Positions 9,964 to 20,139 of a stretch of DNA of 64,000 bases are shown one piece after another. The notes below the pieces were generated by a model that saw only the letters and a program-made list of their open reading frames with translations, was not told where the DNA came from and ran no database searches. Position 1 is the first letter of the stretch; each line of letters opens with the position of its first letter. Source of the DNA: Catenibacterium mitsuokai (GTDB lineage Bacteria > Bacillota_I > Bacilli_A > Erysipelotrichales > Coprobacillaceae); NCBI RefSeq assembly GCF_025148785.1, contig NZ_CP102271.1, positions 152,001-216,000 of the forward strand, given 5' to 3'. The translations under genes and the position numbers were made by a program.

Positions 9964-10682
9964 TGAAGATTATTAGACGTATTCTTCTTGTGGTATGTTT
10001 AGCTGTCTTTCTATATAGTGCAGGTAATCTTTTAAATATTGGATATAAATATCATAAGTTGGATTCTGATAACAATAAGCTACAGGAAAAAGTCGTAACT
10101 GAAGTGAAGCAGGATTCACCACTAGATAGAAAAATTGATTTTAATCAATTAAAGAGTATTAATGAAGATATTATTGGTTGGATTTATATTCCTAATACAA
10201 ATATTGACTATGCTTTATTGAAAGGAAAAACAAATGATACATACATTCATACAAACTATGAAAAGAAGTATTCATTTGGAGGCAGTATCTTCTTAGATGA
10301 AGATAATAATGCATCATTGACTGATAGTAATACAATTATCTATGGTCATAATATGAAGAATGGTGCAATGTTTGCGAATATTAAGAAGTTTGCGGATCAT
10401 GATTATTTTATTAATCATCCTGAAGTATATATTTATTTACCAGATGGCAGCATTAATGTATATTCTGTCTATAGTACAAAGATCATTGATGCAAGAAGTG
10501 ATTATTACTTGAAGGATATTGATTATGCAAGTTATGTAGCCAATGCGAAATCATCCGCTAAACAATCAAGAGATGTAGATACACAAAATGGGGCACCATT
10601 ATTGCTTTTATCTACTTGTTATGCGCCTGATACAACAACACGTAGTGTTTTATTTGCTAGACTAGAAAAGAACGTAAAGTAA
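9963..10682 (+). CDS. Class B sortase
   Basis: A membrane-anchored transpeptidase that attaches sorted proteins to peptidoglycan. One N-terminal transmembrane segment (residues 3-25) is followed by the sortase fold. The catalytic triad is readable as His128 (IYGHNM), Cys218 (STCYAP) and Arg226. The spacing and GWIYIPNTNIDYAL suit class B. No LPxTG-like substrate is encoded in the window, so it may be the housekeeping enzyme. Translation is coupled to ychF through TAATG. Confidence 0.9.
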   Translation: MKIIRRILLVVCLAVFLYSAGNLLNIGYKYHKLDSDNNKLQEKVVTEVKQDSPLDRKIDFNQLKSINEDIIGWIYIPNTNIDYALLKGKTNDTYIHTNYEKKYSFGGSIFLDEDNNASLTDSNTIIYGHNMKNGAMFANIKKFADHDYFINHPEVYIYLPDGSINVYSVYSTKIIDARSDYYLKDIDYASYVANAKSSAKQSRDVDTQNGAPLLLLSTCYAPDTTTRSVLFARLEKNVK

Positions 10683-10696
10683 TTTACGTTCTTTTT
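10668..10696 (+). terminator. Terminator after sortase
   Basis: Ten-base-pair stem AGAACGTAAA/TTTACGTTCT with loop GTAA containing the stop codon, followed by five T. Confidence 0.9.
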
Positions 10697-10704
10697 GATA
10701 TAAT
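10696..10704 (+). promoter_or_regulatory. Extended -10 promoter of ispD
   Basis: TGaTATAAT. The last T of the sortase terminator tract is the T of the TG element, so terminator and promoter are fused. Confidence 0.55.
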
Positions 10705-10720
10705 GGAATAGAGGTGATTC

Positions 10721-11356
10721 ATGATGTATAGCGCAATTATATTATGTGCAGGAAGTGGTAAGAGAACAGGGCTTGGTTACAACAAGATGTTCTATCAATT
10801 ACAGGGAGAGACTGTATATGAAAAGACAGTGAATGTCTTTTTACATGATAAGAGATGTGAAGAGATCATTATTGTATGTAAAAAAGAAGAACAGTCACAT
10901 TTCAAGAAACTATTAAATAAGAAATGTATGAAGTTTGTGGAGGGCGGAAAAGAAAGACAGGATTCTGTTTATGAAGGATTAAAACATGTCACAAGTGATT
11001 ATGTAATGATTCATGATGGCGCAAGACCTTTTGTGAAAAAAGACCTTTTAGATCGTTTAGTAGAAGGTATGGAAGAACATAAGGCAGTTCTTGCAATGGT
11101 GCCATGTAAAGATACAATCAAGCGTGTGAAGGATGGTAAGGTAGTAGAAACACTCATTCGTTCTGAATTGATGCAGGCGCAGACACCACAGGCTTTTGAT
11201 ACAGTGCTTATTAGAAATGCATATAAAGAAGCCATTGAAAATAATATCCAGGCAACAGATGATGCATCGATGTTAGAATTACAGGGAAAAGATGTTTATG
11301 TCGTAGAAGGTGACTATGACAATATTAAAATCACAACGAAAGAAGATCTAAAATAA
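10721..11356 (+). CDS. ispD: 2-C-methyl-D-erythritol 4-phosphate cytidylyltransferase
   Basis: It forms CDP-methylerythritol in the MEP isoprenoid pathway. The nucleotidyltransferase loop is at the N-terminus (ILCAGSGKRTGLGYNK), with HDGARPF near residue 103 and RSELMQAQTPQAF near residue 148. The C-terminus NIKITTKEDL is the standard end. At 211-212 residues it is a little shorter than most. ATG 10721 and 10724 are both possible after GAGGTG. It is transcribed alone from its own promoter. Confidence 0.92.
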   Translation: MMYSAIILCAGSGKRTGLGYNKMFYQLQGETVYEKTVNVFLHDKRCEEIIIVCKKEEQSHFKKLLNKKCMKFVEGGKERQDSVYEGLKHVTSDYVMIHDGARPFVKKDLLDRLVEGMEEHKAVLAMVPCKDTIKRVKDGKVVETLIRSELMQAQTPQAFDTVLIRNAYKEAIENNIQATDDASMLELQGKDVYVVEGDYDNIKITTKEDLK

Positions 11357-11378
11357 GTAAAAAAACTTCGATTTATCA

Positions 11379-11407
11379 TTGCTTTTTTGATTTTCTTGTG
11401 ATAGTAT
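11379..11407 (+). promoter_or_regulatory. Promoter of rpsF operon
   Basis: TTGCTT (11379-11384), 17-base spacer, TAGTAT (11402-11407). Confidence 0.45.
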
Positions 11408-11430
11408 GAACGAGCATGTAAAATATTACT

Positions 11431-11460
11431 GCCTGTCTAGAAGTATTCTAGACCGTTAAG
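11431..11460 (+). promoter_or_regulatory. Candidate S6:S18 leader motif
   Basis: Hairpin GTCTAGAA (11435-11442), loop GTA, TTCTAGAC (11446-11453), with a CCG trinucleotide at 11453-11455 beside the stem and a matching flank. S6:S18 complexes autoregulate this operon in many bacteria by binding a hairpin with a conserved CCG. The position in the rpsF leader fits; the exact fold was not modelled. Confidence 0.5.
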
Positions 11461-11479
11461 ACCAAAGGAGGTAAAAAAA

Positions 11480-11770
11480 ATGAACAAGTATGAAATTATG
11501 ATGATTTTAAAACCTGACTTAGAAGATGATGCAAAGACTGCATTATTAGATGGTTTTAAAGCAATCTTAACTGAAGGTGAAGGTGTTGTTGATAACGTTG
11601 ACACTGAAAAGTTAGGCTTACGTGAATTAGCTTACGAAATCAAAGATTATACTAAGGGGTTATATGTAGTAATTGATACTCATACAACTGCAGAAGCAAT
11701 CGCTGAATTCGAACGTTTATCACGTATCAACCCAAGCGTATTACGTCACTTAACTTTAAGAAGAGACTAA
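11480..11770 (+). CDS. rpsF: 30S ribosomal protein S6
   Basis: Primary-binding partner of S18 in the 30S platform. The 96-residue sequence opens MNKYEIMMILKPDLEDD and contains GLRELAYEIKDYTKG, both typical. AAAGGAGG lies 8 bases before the start. First gene of rpsF-ssb-rpsR. Confidence 0.97.
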   Translation: MNKYEIMMILKPDLEDDAKTALLDGFKAILTEGEGVVDNVDTEKLGLRELAYEIKDYTKGLYVVIDTHTTAEAIAEFERLSRINPSVLRHLTLRRD

Positions 11771-11786
11771 GAAGAGGTGAGGGCGA

Positions 11787-12275
11787 ATGCTTAACCGTGT
11801 CGCATTAGTCGGAAGACTTACAAGAGATCCTGAATTAAGAAGAACAGGTAATGGTACAGCTGTAACAAGTTTTACTTTAGCAGTTGATCGTAACTTCTCA
11901 ACAAGAGATGGTCAGGAAGCTGATTTCATTAACTGTGTTGTATGGAGAAAACCTGCTGAAAATGTTGCACAGTATTGCAGCAAGGGTTCACTTGTATCAG
12001 TCGATGGTCGTATACAGACTCGTAGTTACGACAACAATCAGGGCCAGAGAGTTTATGTAACAGAGGTTGTCGCTGATTCAGTTCAGTTCTTGGAAACAAG
12101 AGCACAGAGAGAAAGAACTCAGCAGAGTGCACCTATGATGCAGCAGCCTACAATGACTCAGCAGCCTAGACAAAACAACAATGACTTCTATGATATGAAG
12201 ACAGTGGATCTAGATAAAGATTTTGATGATTCAGTGAATTCATATGATATCATGGAAGACGATATTCAATTCTAA
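11787..12275 (+). CDS. ssb: Single-stranded DNA-binding protein
   Basis: A tetrameric SSB that protects replication single strands. The OB fold spans residues 1-110 ([34 protein letters not shown]). A Gln-rich linker with repeated [10 protein letters not shown]-like units follows, then the acidic interaction tail EDDIQF. The tail has IQF where IPF is usual. Lying between rpsF and rpsR is the standard arrangement. Confidence 0.97.
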   Translation: MLNRVALVGRLTRDPELRRTGNGTAVTSFTLAVDRNFSTRDGQEADFINCVVWRKPAENVAQYCSKGSLVSVDGRIQTRSYDNNQGQRVYVTEVVADSVQFLETRAQRERTQQSAPMMQQPTMTQQPRQNNNDFYDMKTVDLDKDFDDSVNSYDIMEDDIQF

Positions 12276-12290
12276 CAGGAGGAAACAACA

Positions 12291-12521
12291 ATGGCTTTCA
12301 GAAGACAGAGAATGGGTAGAAGAAAAGTTTGCTACTTCACTAAAAACAAGATTGATTACATTGATTATAAAGATGTTGAACTTTTAAAGAGATTTATCTC
12401 AGCTAATGGTAAAATCATCCCAAGACGTGTAACTGGTACAAGCGCTAAGTATCAGAGAAAACTTGCTAGAGCAATCAAGAGAGCAAGACAGATGGCTTTA
12501 TTACCATACGTTGGTGAATAA
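12291..12521 (+). CDS. rpsR: 30S ribosomal protein S18
   Basis: 76 residues, basic, with [17 protein letters not shown] and [21 protein letters not shown], the hallmarks of S18. It has a single Cys, so it is not of the four-cysteine zinc form. AGGAGG precedes the start. Last gene of the operon. Confidence 0.97.
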   Translation: MAFRRQRMGRRKVCYFTKNKIDYIDYKDVELLKRFISANGKIIPRRVTGTSAKYQRKLARAIKRARQMALLPYVGE

Positions 12522-12533
12522 TTCTAACCTATG

Positions 12534-12560
12534 AACCTTGATGTAAATCAAGGTTTTTTT
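12534..12560 (+). terminator. Terminator of rpsF operon
   Basis: AACCTTGAT, loop GTAA, ATCAAGGTT, then a run of seven T. Confidence 0.9.
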
Positions 12561-12567
12561 GTGCTTT

Positions 12568-12599
12568 AAAAAGACTGTCCCACGAGGGACAGCCTTTTT
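12568..12599 (-). terminator. Terminator of the NimA/GH1 minus-strand cluster
   Basis: CTGTCCC/GGGACAG stem with A and T tracts on both sides, so it can act in both directions. Its right end reaches the stop codon of the minus-strand gene. Confidence 0.8.
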
Positions 12600-13107
12600 A
12601 ACCTAGTGAAATATGTCTCTTAACTTTTTCTTCTGGATGAATATTATCTCTCTTTTTTCCAGTCATACTCAATACTTTAATTCTAAATACTTCAATAGCC
12701 CCAATCATCTTTGTATTGAATTTGAAGTCTTCTTCATGATAATGACGCATTAATACCTTTAACCCATGCATCTTCTCTTCTTCACTTAAGAATTCTACTT
12801 CACCATAACCAATCACACTCTCATATCCCATAGTACAGGACATTCTTTCATCATACATAATAATATTATGTTCACAATCCATCTCAAAAGAAACATTCTT
12901 ATTCTGTCTCATAAGATCAATTTTCTTACCAATCTTTGCACCATGAAAGTATAAATACAATTGATTATCCTCTACATCAGTCCCAAAGTTAAGAGGAACA
13001 ATATAAGGGAATGTTTCATCAAACATGGCAACTCTGCATGTATCACATTTCGCAATGATTTTCATCATTTCATTAAAGTCAGTTATTTCTCTATCTTTTC
13101 GTCTCAC
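12598..13107 (-). CDS. NimA-like / pyridoxamine 5'-phosphate oxidase-fold flavoprotein
   Basis: A split-barrel flavin-binding protein of the group that includes nitroimidazole-resistance Nim proteins. The opening MRRKDREITD, PYIVPLNFG and FHGAKIGKKIDLMRQN are typical. The substrate is unknown, and drug resistance should not be assumed. The longest frame starts with TTG at 13128, but AAGGAGGTG lies inside that stretch. GTG 13107 is well spaced from it and gives the usual family N-terminus, 169 residues. It lies 21 bases after the GH1 gene on the same strand. Confidence 0.8.
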   Translation of the reverse strand: MRRKDREITDFNEMMKIIAKCDTCRVAMFDETFPYIVPLNFGTDVEDNQLYLYFHGAKIGKKIDLMRQNKNVSFEMDCEHNIIMYDERMSCTMGYESVIGYGEVEFLSEEEKMHGLKVLMRHYHEEDFKFNTKMIGAIEVFRIKVLSMTGKKRDNIHPEEKVKRHISLG

Positions 13108-13128
13108 CACAAACACCTCCTTATTCAA

Positions 13129-14809
<1,681 letters not shown>

Positions 14810-14838
14810 TTTTAGTCCTCCTCTTTTCTATGACACTA

Positions 14839-14874
14839 AGATAATGTATCTCAAAATAGTAATCAATATTTCAA
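14839..14874 (-). promoter_or_regulatory. Candidate promoter/operator of SemiSWEET-GH1 operon
   Basis: Minus-strand TTGAAA at 14869-14874 is followed 19 bases later by TACATT. A palindrome AGATA-ATG-TATCT (14839-14851) overlaps that -10 region and is a plausible site for the RpiR protein encoded next door. Confidence 0.3.
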
Positions 14875-14907
14875 GGAATGACCGGAATAGTGTGACAAAA
14901 ACTCTTT

Positions 14908-14943
14908 AAAATATAAAAGAATGATGTCACATTGTGACATCAT
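14908..14943 (-). terminator. Terminator of RpiR gene
   Basis: Ten-base-pair stem ATGATGTCAC/GTGACATCAT with loop ATT, then a T-rich tract on the minus strand. The stem includes the stop codon. Confidence 0.75.
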
Positions 14944-15779
14944 TCATTCTCTGAAGAATAGATTTTCGCATATAAATCATCTACTTCTTTTGCCTGTTTA
15001 TAATCATATGAGAATAAGGCAGTGTAGATTAAATCAAAGATATATTTCAAAGAAATATAGAAAATCATATCTTTGAGGTTATCAAGTTCTCCATGATTGA
15101 TTCCATATAACACATAAGGTGTTTTATGAGCTAAATCATTTGTATCATCCGTTGTAATCACGATAAAAGGAATATGTCTTTGTTTGAGAGTATCCGCAAT
15201 ATTCAATAAGTGTCTTGTCTTACCGAACTTACTTATAAGAATCACTGTATGATCACTTGTGACATTCAAACTGAACCAGAGCTGTCTATTTCCATTGTGA
15301 TATACATTCACAAACTTATTCACACTTGATAATATATGACTTCCATATTCACTAATAGCTGCATTTGCATCATTCGCAATAATATCAATATACTTATTTC
15401 TAGAAATTATAGTCATAACTTCATTAAACACATTTGAATTTAAATTTTCCTTTGTTTGGTTGATAATACCTGTTTCTATTTTCGCAAGTTTATTCTTAAT
15501 AGTATAGAGATCTTCATTAGACATAATACGCATATTGGATAGTGTATATTTATTGAGCAGGCTATGGATATTTAACTTAAAGTCATTATAGTTTTTAAAG
15601 CCAATCTTTTTTACTAAACGAATGATTGCAGTAGGGCTGCTGTAAGTCTCTTTTGCAAGCTGATGTGATGAATAAGATGTAATCTCTTCACTATGTTCAA
15701 TAATATACTGTATGATAAATAAATCATTTTCATTGAGTTTAAAATCTTTTTTAAATTGTTCTAGAATCGTAGGATGCAT
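14940..15779 (-). CDS. RpiR-family transcriptional regulator
   Basis: An N-terminal HTH_6 domain (about residues 1-75, with SSPTAIIRLVKKIGFKNYND as the recognition region) is followed by a SIS domain (about 110-250; TVILISKFGKTRHLLNIAD). RpiR proteins sense phosphorylated sugars. At 279 residues it has the full length. It lies directly upstream of, and reads toward, the SemiSWEET-GH1 operon, making it the natural candidate regulator of those genes. GAGGTGATAGT precedes the start. Confidence 0.85.
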   Translation of the reverse strand: MHPTILEQFKKDFKLNENDLFIIQYIIEHSEEITSYSSHQLAKETYSSPTAIIRLVKKIGFKNYNDFKLNIHSLLNKYTLSNMRIMSNEDLYTIKNKLAKIETGIINQTKENLNSNVFNEVMTIISRNKYIDIIANDANAAISEYGSHILSSVNKFVNVYHNGNRQLWFSLNVTSDHTVILISKFGKTRHLLNIADTLKQRHIPFIVITTDDTNDLAHKTPYVLYGINHGELDNLKDMIFYISLKYIFDLIYTALFSYDYKQAKEVDDLYAKIYSSENE

Positions 15780-15858
15780 ACTATCACCTCACCTCATTCT
15801 ACCAAAATATAGAATTATGATGCAAACAGTTCATAACACTATCTTTATTTATTCAGCA

Positions 15859-15867
15859 TGGTATACT
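15859..15867 (+). promoter_or_regulatory. Extended -10 promoter of aminopeptidase
   Basis: TGgTATACT, 32 bases before the start codon. Confidence 0.5.
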
Positions 15868-15899
15868 GTTGTATAGATAAAAAGAAAAGAGGTTAGAAA

Positions 15900-17264
15900 A
15901 TGTACGCAAAAAATACATGGGAAAAGTATAAGGACAATCTCAATGAAGTCATGGAATATAATGAAGGTTATAAAGATTATATTTCAAAAAACAAAACAGA
16001 ACGTGCTTGTGTTAAAGACTCTATTCGTTTAGCTAAAGAAAAAGGATTCAAGCCATTAGACTCTTTTGAAACACTTAAGCCAGGAGACAAGGTTTATGTC
16101 AATAACAGAGATAAGAATATTGCTTTATTTGTGATTGGTAATAAGCCACTTACAGAAGGTATGAGAATCTTAGGTGCTCATATTGACTCTCCTAGAATGG
16201 ACTTAAAACAGAATCCATTATATGAATCAGAAGGATTTGTATTAGCTGATACACACTATTATGGTGGTGTAAAGAAATACCAGTGGGTGACTATTCCTCT
16301 ATCATTATATGGCGTTGTCGCTAAGAAAGATGGTACTGTCGTAGATGTTGTGATTGGTGAAGATGATAATGATCCAGTAGTAGGTATCTCTGATTTACTT
16401 ATTCACTTAGCTGCAGAACAGTTAGATAAGAAAGCAGCTAAAGTGATTGAAGGTGAAAACCTTGATGTTACTTTAGGTAATATGCCTTTAGTAGGTGAAG
16501 AAAAAGATGCTGTGAAGGCCAATATCTTAAAGCTATTAAAAGATAAATATGATATCGAAGAAGAAGATTTTGTATCAGCTGAAATTGAAGTTGTACCAAG
16601 TGGTAAAGCAAGAGACTATGGTTTAGATCGTTCGATGATCGCTGGTTATGGTCATGATGATAGAGTATGTGCCTATACATCTTTAACTGCAATTCTTGAT
16701 ATGGATGTATGTGACTATACATGCTGTACTATTCTTGTGGATAAAGAAGAAATCGGTTCAGTAGGTGCTACAGGTGCACAGTCTTTATTCTTTGAAAATA
16801 CAGTTGGTGAAATGTTAGTGAAGATGGGTATTGATAGTTTTGTACAGACAAGACTTACTTTATCTAGATCAAAGATGCTTTCAAGTGATGTATCTGCTGG
16901 GGTAGATCCACTATTTGTAAGTGTGAATGATAAGAAGAACGCTGCTTATTTAGGTAATGGTATTGTATTTAATAAATATACTGGAGCAAGAGGTAAGAGC
17001 GGAAGTAATGATGCCTCTGCTGAATATGTTGCGAGAATTCGTGCTGTGATGGATGAATCAAAGATCCACTATCAGACAGCTGAACTTGGTAAGGTAGACC
17101 TGGGTGGAGGAGGCACTATTGCCTATATCCTTGGAAACTACAACATGGATGTTATTGATGCAGGTATTGCAGTATTAAACATGCATGCACCAATGGAAAT
17201 CGTATCTAAAGTAGACGTATACGAAACATATCAGGCTTATATTGCATTCTTGAAGAACGCTTAA
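15900..17264 (+). CDS. M18-family aminopeptidase
   Basis: A cytoplasmic zinc aminopeptidase of the aspartyl/leucyl aminopeptidase I group. The metal and catalytic signatures are visible: GAHIDSPR near residue 97, YGHDDRVCAY near residue 250, DKEEIGSVGATGA near residue 281, and a C-terminal MHAPMEIVS carrying the last histidine ligand. 454 residues is the usual length. It is monocistronic, with a clear terminator. AAGAGGTT precedes the start. Confidence 0.9.
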   Translation: MYAKNTWEKYKDNLNEVMEYNEGYKDYISKNKTERACVKDSIRLAKEKGFKPLDSFETLKPGDKVYVNNRDKNIALFVIGNKPLTEGMRILGAHIDSPRMDLKQNPLYESEGFVLADTHYYGGVKKYQWVTIPLSLYGVVAKKDGTVVDVVIGEDDNDPVVGISDLLIHLAAEQLDKKAAKVIEGENLDVTLGNMPLVGEEKDAVKANILKLLKDKYDIEEEDFVSAEIEVVPSGKARDYGLDRSMIAGYGHDDRVCAYTSLTAILDMDVCDYTCCTILVDKEEIGSVGATGAQSLFFENTVGEMLVKMGIDSFVQTRLTLSRSKMLSSDVSAGVDPLFVSVNDKKNAAYLGNGIVFNKYTGARGKSGSNDASAEYVARIRAVMDESKIHYQTAELGKVDLGGGGTIAYILGNYNMDVIDAGIAVLNMHAPMEIVSKVDVYETYQAYIAFLKNA

Positions 17265-17337
17265 TTCATAGAACTGTAGTTAAAACAGGCAGTAAACTTT
17301 ATGTATTTCATAATATATAAAGATATATCTACAGACA

Positions 17338-17365
17338 CACCTTGGATAAAACCAAGGTGTTTTTT
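17338..17365 (+). terminator. Terminator after aminopeptidase
   Basis: CACCTTGG/CCAAGGTG stem with six-base loop and six T. Confidence 0.9.
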
Positions 17366-17375
17366 GATTAATCTA

Positions 17376-17384
17376 TGATACAAT
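17376..17384 (+). promoter_or_regulatory. Extended -10 promoter of GTPase-NYN gene
   Basis: TGaTACAAT, 18 bases before the start codon; the leader would be about 10 bases. Confidence 0.45.
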
Positions 17385-17401
17385 AATCAAGAGGTGATTT
17401 G

Positions 17402-19918
17402 ATGAAACAATTAACACTTGGAATGGTGGCTCATGTTGATGCAGGTAAAACCACATTAAGTGAGTCATTGCTTTATACAACAGGGACAATTAAACATCAG
17501 GGTCGTGTTGATCATAAAGATACATTCCTTGACTATAATACACAGGAAAGAGAAAGAGGCATTACTATCTTTTCTAAGGTTTCTTCTCTTGATTATAAGA
17601 ATAACCATTTCACATTTATTGATACACCAGGTCATGCTGATTTTAGTGGAGAAATGGAACGTGCATTAAGTGTTCTTGATTATGCAATAGTGATTATCAA
17701 TGGTTTAGATGGTGTACAGGCGCATACTAAAACTATCTGGAACTTATTAGAGCACTATCATGTACCAGCCTTCATCTTTGTGAATAAAATGGATTTAACA
17801 CATTATACAAAAGAAGAACTATTGGACTCTTTATCACAATTATCTCCTCACATCATGGACATGAGTGCTTCTGAAGAAGATATTGCAGCACTGGATGAAG
17901 AGATGATAGAAGAATATTTAGAAACAGAGTCTTTAAAGGATACATCTATCGCAAAAGCGATTTCTAATAGACATCTTTATCCACTCTATTTTGGTAGTGC
18001 ACTTAAGAATCAAGGTGTAGAAGAACTACTCGATGCCTTAGACCGTTATACTTTAGAAAAAGAACCACAAAAAGAATTATCTGCACAGGTCTTTAAGATT
18101 GCGAGAGATGAAAGAGGAGAACGTCTTGTCTTTATTAAGGTAACTGGTGGCAGGCTTCATGTACGTGATACGATCCATGATGAAAAGATTCATCAAATTA
18201 GGTTATATCAAGGAAACCATTATACGCTCATAGAAGAAGCCGCTCAGAATGATATTGTAGCCTTAACAGGTATTAAGAAACTTCAGGCAGGGGATTATAT
18301 TGGATCAGGACATGTGATTCATTCAACGCTTAGACCTTCCATGTTATATTCAATTCAACCGTCTAAAGAAGCAGATATCAATCATTTTTTCTCTTCTTTA
18401 AAGGTATTAGGTGAAGAAGAACCATTACTTCATTTAAAACTTTTTGATGATCATGCCCAGGTTTCTTTAATGGGTGAAGTACAGATAGATATTCTTAAAC
18501 AATTAATGAAAGATCGTTTTAATGAAGATATCACAGTAGATGAAGGAGATGTCGCTTATCTAGAAACAATCAAAGAATCAGTAGAAGGAGTAGGACACTT
18601 TGAACCACTCAGACACTATAGTGAAGTCCATCTTTACTTAGAACCACTTCCTCAAGGTTCAGGACTTGTCTTTGATAATCAATGTCAGAATAACTTAGAA
18701 GAGAGATATCAGAATCTCATCATGACACACTTACAGGAAAAAGAACACTTAGGTGTACTCACAGGTTCTCCTATTACAGATATGAAAATCACACTTCTAG
18801 GTGGTAAAGCCCACTTAAAACATACAGAAGGAGGAGACTTCAGAGAAGCCACTTATCGTGCTATTAGACAAGGTTTAAAAATGACTGAATCAGTTATTTT
18901 AGAGCCCTATTATAAATATGAATTAGTCATTCCTACAGAGGCTTTGAGTAAGGTTTATTATGCTTTAGAAGACTATCCAACACCTACTGTAGTGAACGAG
19001 AATAATGATATTACAACACTTCATGGAGAAGCACCTGTTTTATTTTTGACTCATTATCAAAAAGAACTTCTGACTTCCACAAAAGGAAAAGGACAGCTTT
19101 TCTTCTTAGATACATTCTATGCACCAGTAGAAAATCAGGAAGAAGTGATAACTCAATGTGATTATGATAGTGAATCAGATCTAGATAATCCTACAGGTTC
19201 TATCTTCTGTTCACACGGTGCAGGATATTATGTACCTTATGATGAAGTAAGAGAGAAGATGCATTTGCCTCTTTATAGTGCGATGAAACAGGAACATACT
19301 TATACACATAATCCTGTACATATTAGTGACGAAGAACTTAAAAGAGTATATGAACGTACCTATGGTCCATTAGAAACAAAACTTGCGAGTGACTACTATA
19401 AACCTAAACAAGATTATGTCTCTTCTAATACAGTACAGGTATTAGATGAATATTTGATTGTAGATGGATATAATGTCATCTTTGCCTGGGATGAACTGAA
19501 AGAACTCGCAAAAGAAAATCTAGGTAGTGCAAGAGATAAGCTTATTGATATATTGATGAGCTATAAAGGGTATCGTGGCTGTCATATGATCCTTGTCTTT
19601 GATGCTTATAAGGTTCCACAGAATAAAGGCAAGAGTCAGATGTATCACGATATGGAAATCGTTTATACAAAAGAAGGACAGACAGCGGATGCTTATATTG
19701 AAAGCATCACAAAACAGATGGGAGGACAATATCGTCTTGTGGTTGCGACAAGTGATAATCTTGAACAGAAGATTGTATTAGGTCATGGGGCGACACGTAT
19801 CTCATCAAGAGAATTACTTCAGGATGTCATTTCTCGTTCTAAAATTCAAAAAGAAGAATTTGAAAGAAAAAATCCTCAGATGCATAGTTATGCATTTGAG
19901 GATCTCAAGAAGTCTTAG
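17402..19918 (+). CDS. TetM/EF-G-like translational GTPase fused to NYN (Rae1/YacP-like) domain
   Basis: 838 residues. Residues 1-660 follow the EF-G/ribosomal-protection plan: G1 AHVDAGKTT (about 9-17), switch I RERGITIF, DTPGHADF, NKMD, then beta-barrel and EF-G domain III-V-like parts. Residues about 681-810 form a NYN nuclease domain with four acidic positions readable in VDGYNVIF, VFDAYK, TADAYIES and ATSDNLEQ. Family knowledge: NYN proteins of the YacP/Rae1 group cleave mRNA at the ribosomal A site, and TetM-like GTPases enter the same site. Inference: the fusion delivers a nuclease to stalled ribosomes. It need not confer tetracycline resistance. ATG 17402 follows GAGGTGATTT. Confidence 0.85.
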   Translation: MKQLTLGMVAHVDAGKTTLSESLLYTTGTIKHQGRVDHKDTFLDYNTQERERGITIFSKVSSLDYKNNHFTFIDTPGHADFSGEMERALSVLDYAIVIINGLDGVQAHTKTIWNLLEHYHVPAFIFVNKMDLTHYTKEELLDSLSQLSPHIMDMSASEEDIAALDEEMIEEYLETESLKDTSIAKAISNRHLYPLYFGSALKNQGVEELLDALDRYTLEKEPQKELSAQVFKIARDERGERLVFIKVTGGRLHVRDTIHDEKIHQIRLYQGNHYTLIEEAAQNDIVALTGIKKLQAGDYIGSGHVIHSTLRPSMLYSIQPSKEADINHFFSSLKVLGEEEPLLHLKLFDDHAQVSLMGEVQIDILKQLMKDRFNEDITVDEGDVAYLETIKESVEGVGHFEPLRHYSEVHLYLEPLPQGSGLVFDNQCQNNLEERYQNLIMTHLQEKEHLGVLTGSPITDMKITLLGGKAHLKHTEGGDFREATYRAIRQGLKMTESVILEPYYKYELVIPTEALSKVYYALEDYPTPTVVNENNDITTLHGEAPVLFLTHYQKELLTSTKGKGQLFFLDTFYAPVENQEEVITQCDYDSESDLDNPTGSIFCSHGAGYYVPYDEVREKMHLPLYSAMKQEHTYTHNPVHISDEELKRVYERTYGPLETKLASDYYKPKQDYVSSNTVQVLDEYLIVDGYNVIFAWDELKELAKENLGSARDKLIDILMSYKGYRGCHMILVFDAYKVPQNKGKSQMYHDMEIVYTKEGQTADAYIESITKQMGGQYRLVVATSDNLEQKIVLGHGATRISSRELLQDVISRSKIQKEEFERKNPQMHSYAFEDLKKS
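19872..19903 (+). repeat. Long hairpin inside 3' end of GTPase-NYN gene
   Basis: ATCCTCA and ATGCATA (19872-19886) pair with TATGCAT and TGAGGAT (19889-19903), one mismatch in 15 positions and a 2-base gap. It lies four bases before the intrinsic terminator. Confidence 0.6.
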
Positions 19919-19931
19919 GACTTCTTTTTTT
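19907..19931 (+). terminator. Terminator after GTPase-NYN gene
   Basis: AAGAAGTC, loop TTAG, GACTTCTT, T-run. The stop codon lies in the loop. Confidence 0.85.
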
Positions 19932-20139
19932 ATTTAATCGATGTAACTGTATAATCTTTATCTTCTACAGTCTTCTTTAAGACATCATTAGATACTTCTT
20001 TACTTAAAGTCACAACTGCAGTGCCTTTTTCATGACTTACATCAGCACTTTCTACACCATCTACAGCTTCTAATGCCTTCTTTACAGCCATTTCACAATG
20101 ACCACACATCATACCAGTAATTTCTAAAGTTTTTTCCAT
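19930..20139 (-). CDS. Possible internally initiated CopZ-like copper chaperone (in frame with copA)
   Basis: Inside copA, AAAGGAG lies 9 bases before an in-frame ATG at 20139. Starting there yields 69 residues ([15 protein letters not shown]...), the normal length of free CopZ with its CxxC site. This may make both a fused and a free chaperone from one gene, or it may be a scar of a former copA-copZ operon whose copA stop was lost. The sequence alone cannot decide. E. coli copA also yields a short chaperone, but by frameshifting. Confidence 0.45.
   Translation of the reverse strand: MEKTLEITGMMCGHCEMAVKKALEAVDGVESADVSHEKGTAVVTLSKEVSNDVLKKTVEDKDYTVTSIK

Noticed and set aside
12598-13107. Confirmed nitroimidazole resistance gene
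   Set aside because: The fold matches the Nim group, but most such genes have no proven resistance role.
16468-16722. His/Leu-rich minus-strand frame
   Set aside because: Shadow of the aminopeptidase gene with unnatural composition.
17402-19918. Tetracycline resistance gene tet(M)
   Set aside because: Only family-level similarity; the fused NYN domain points to ribosome or RNA quality control instead.
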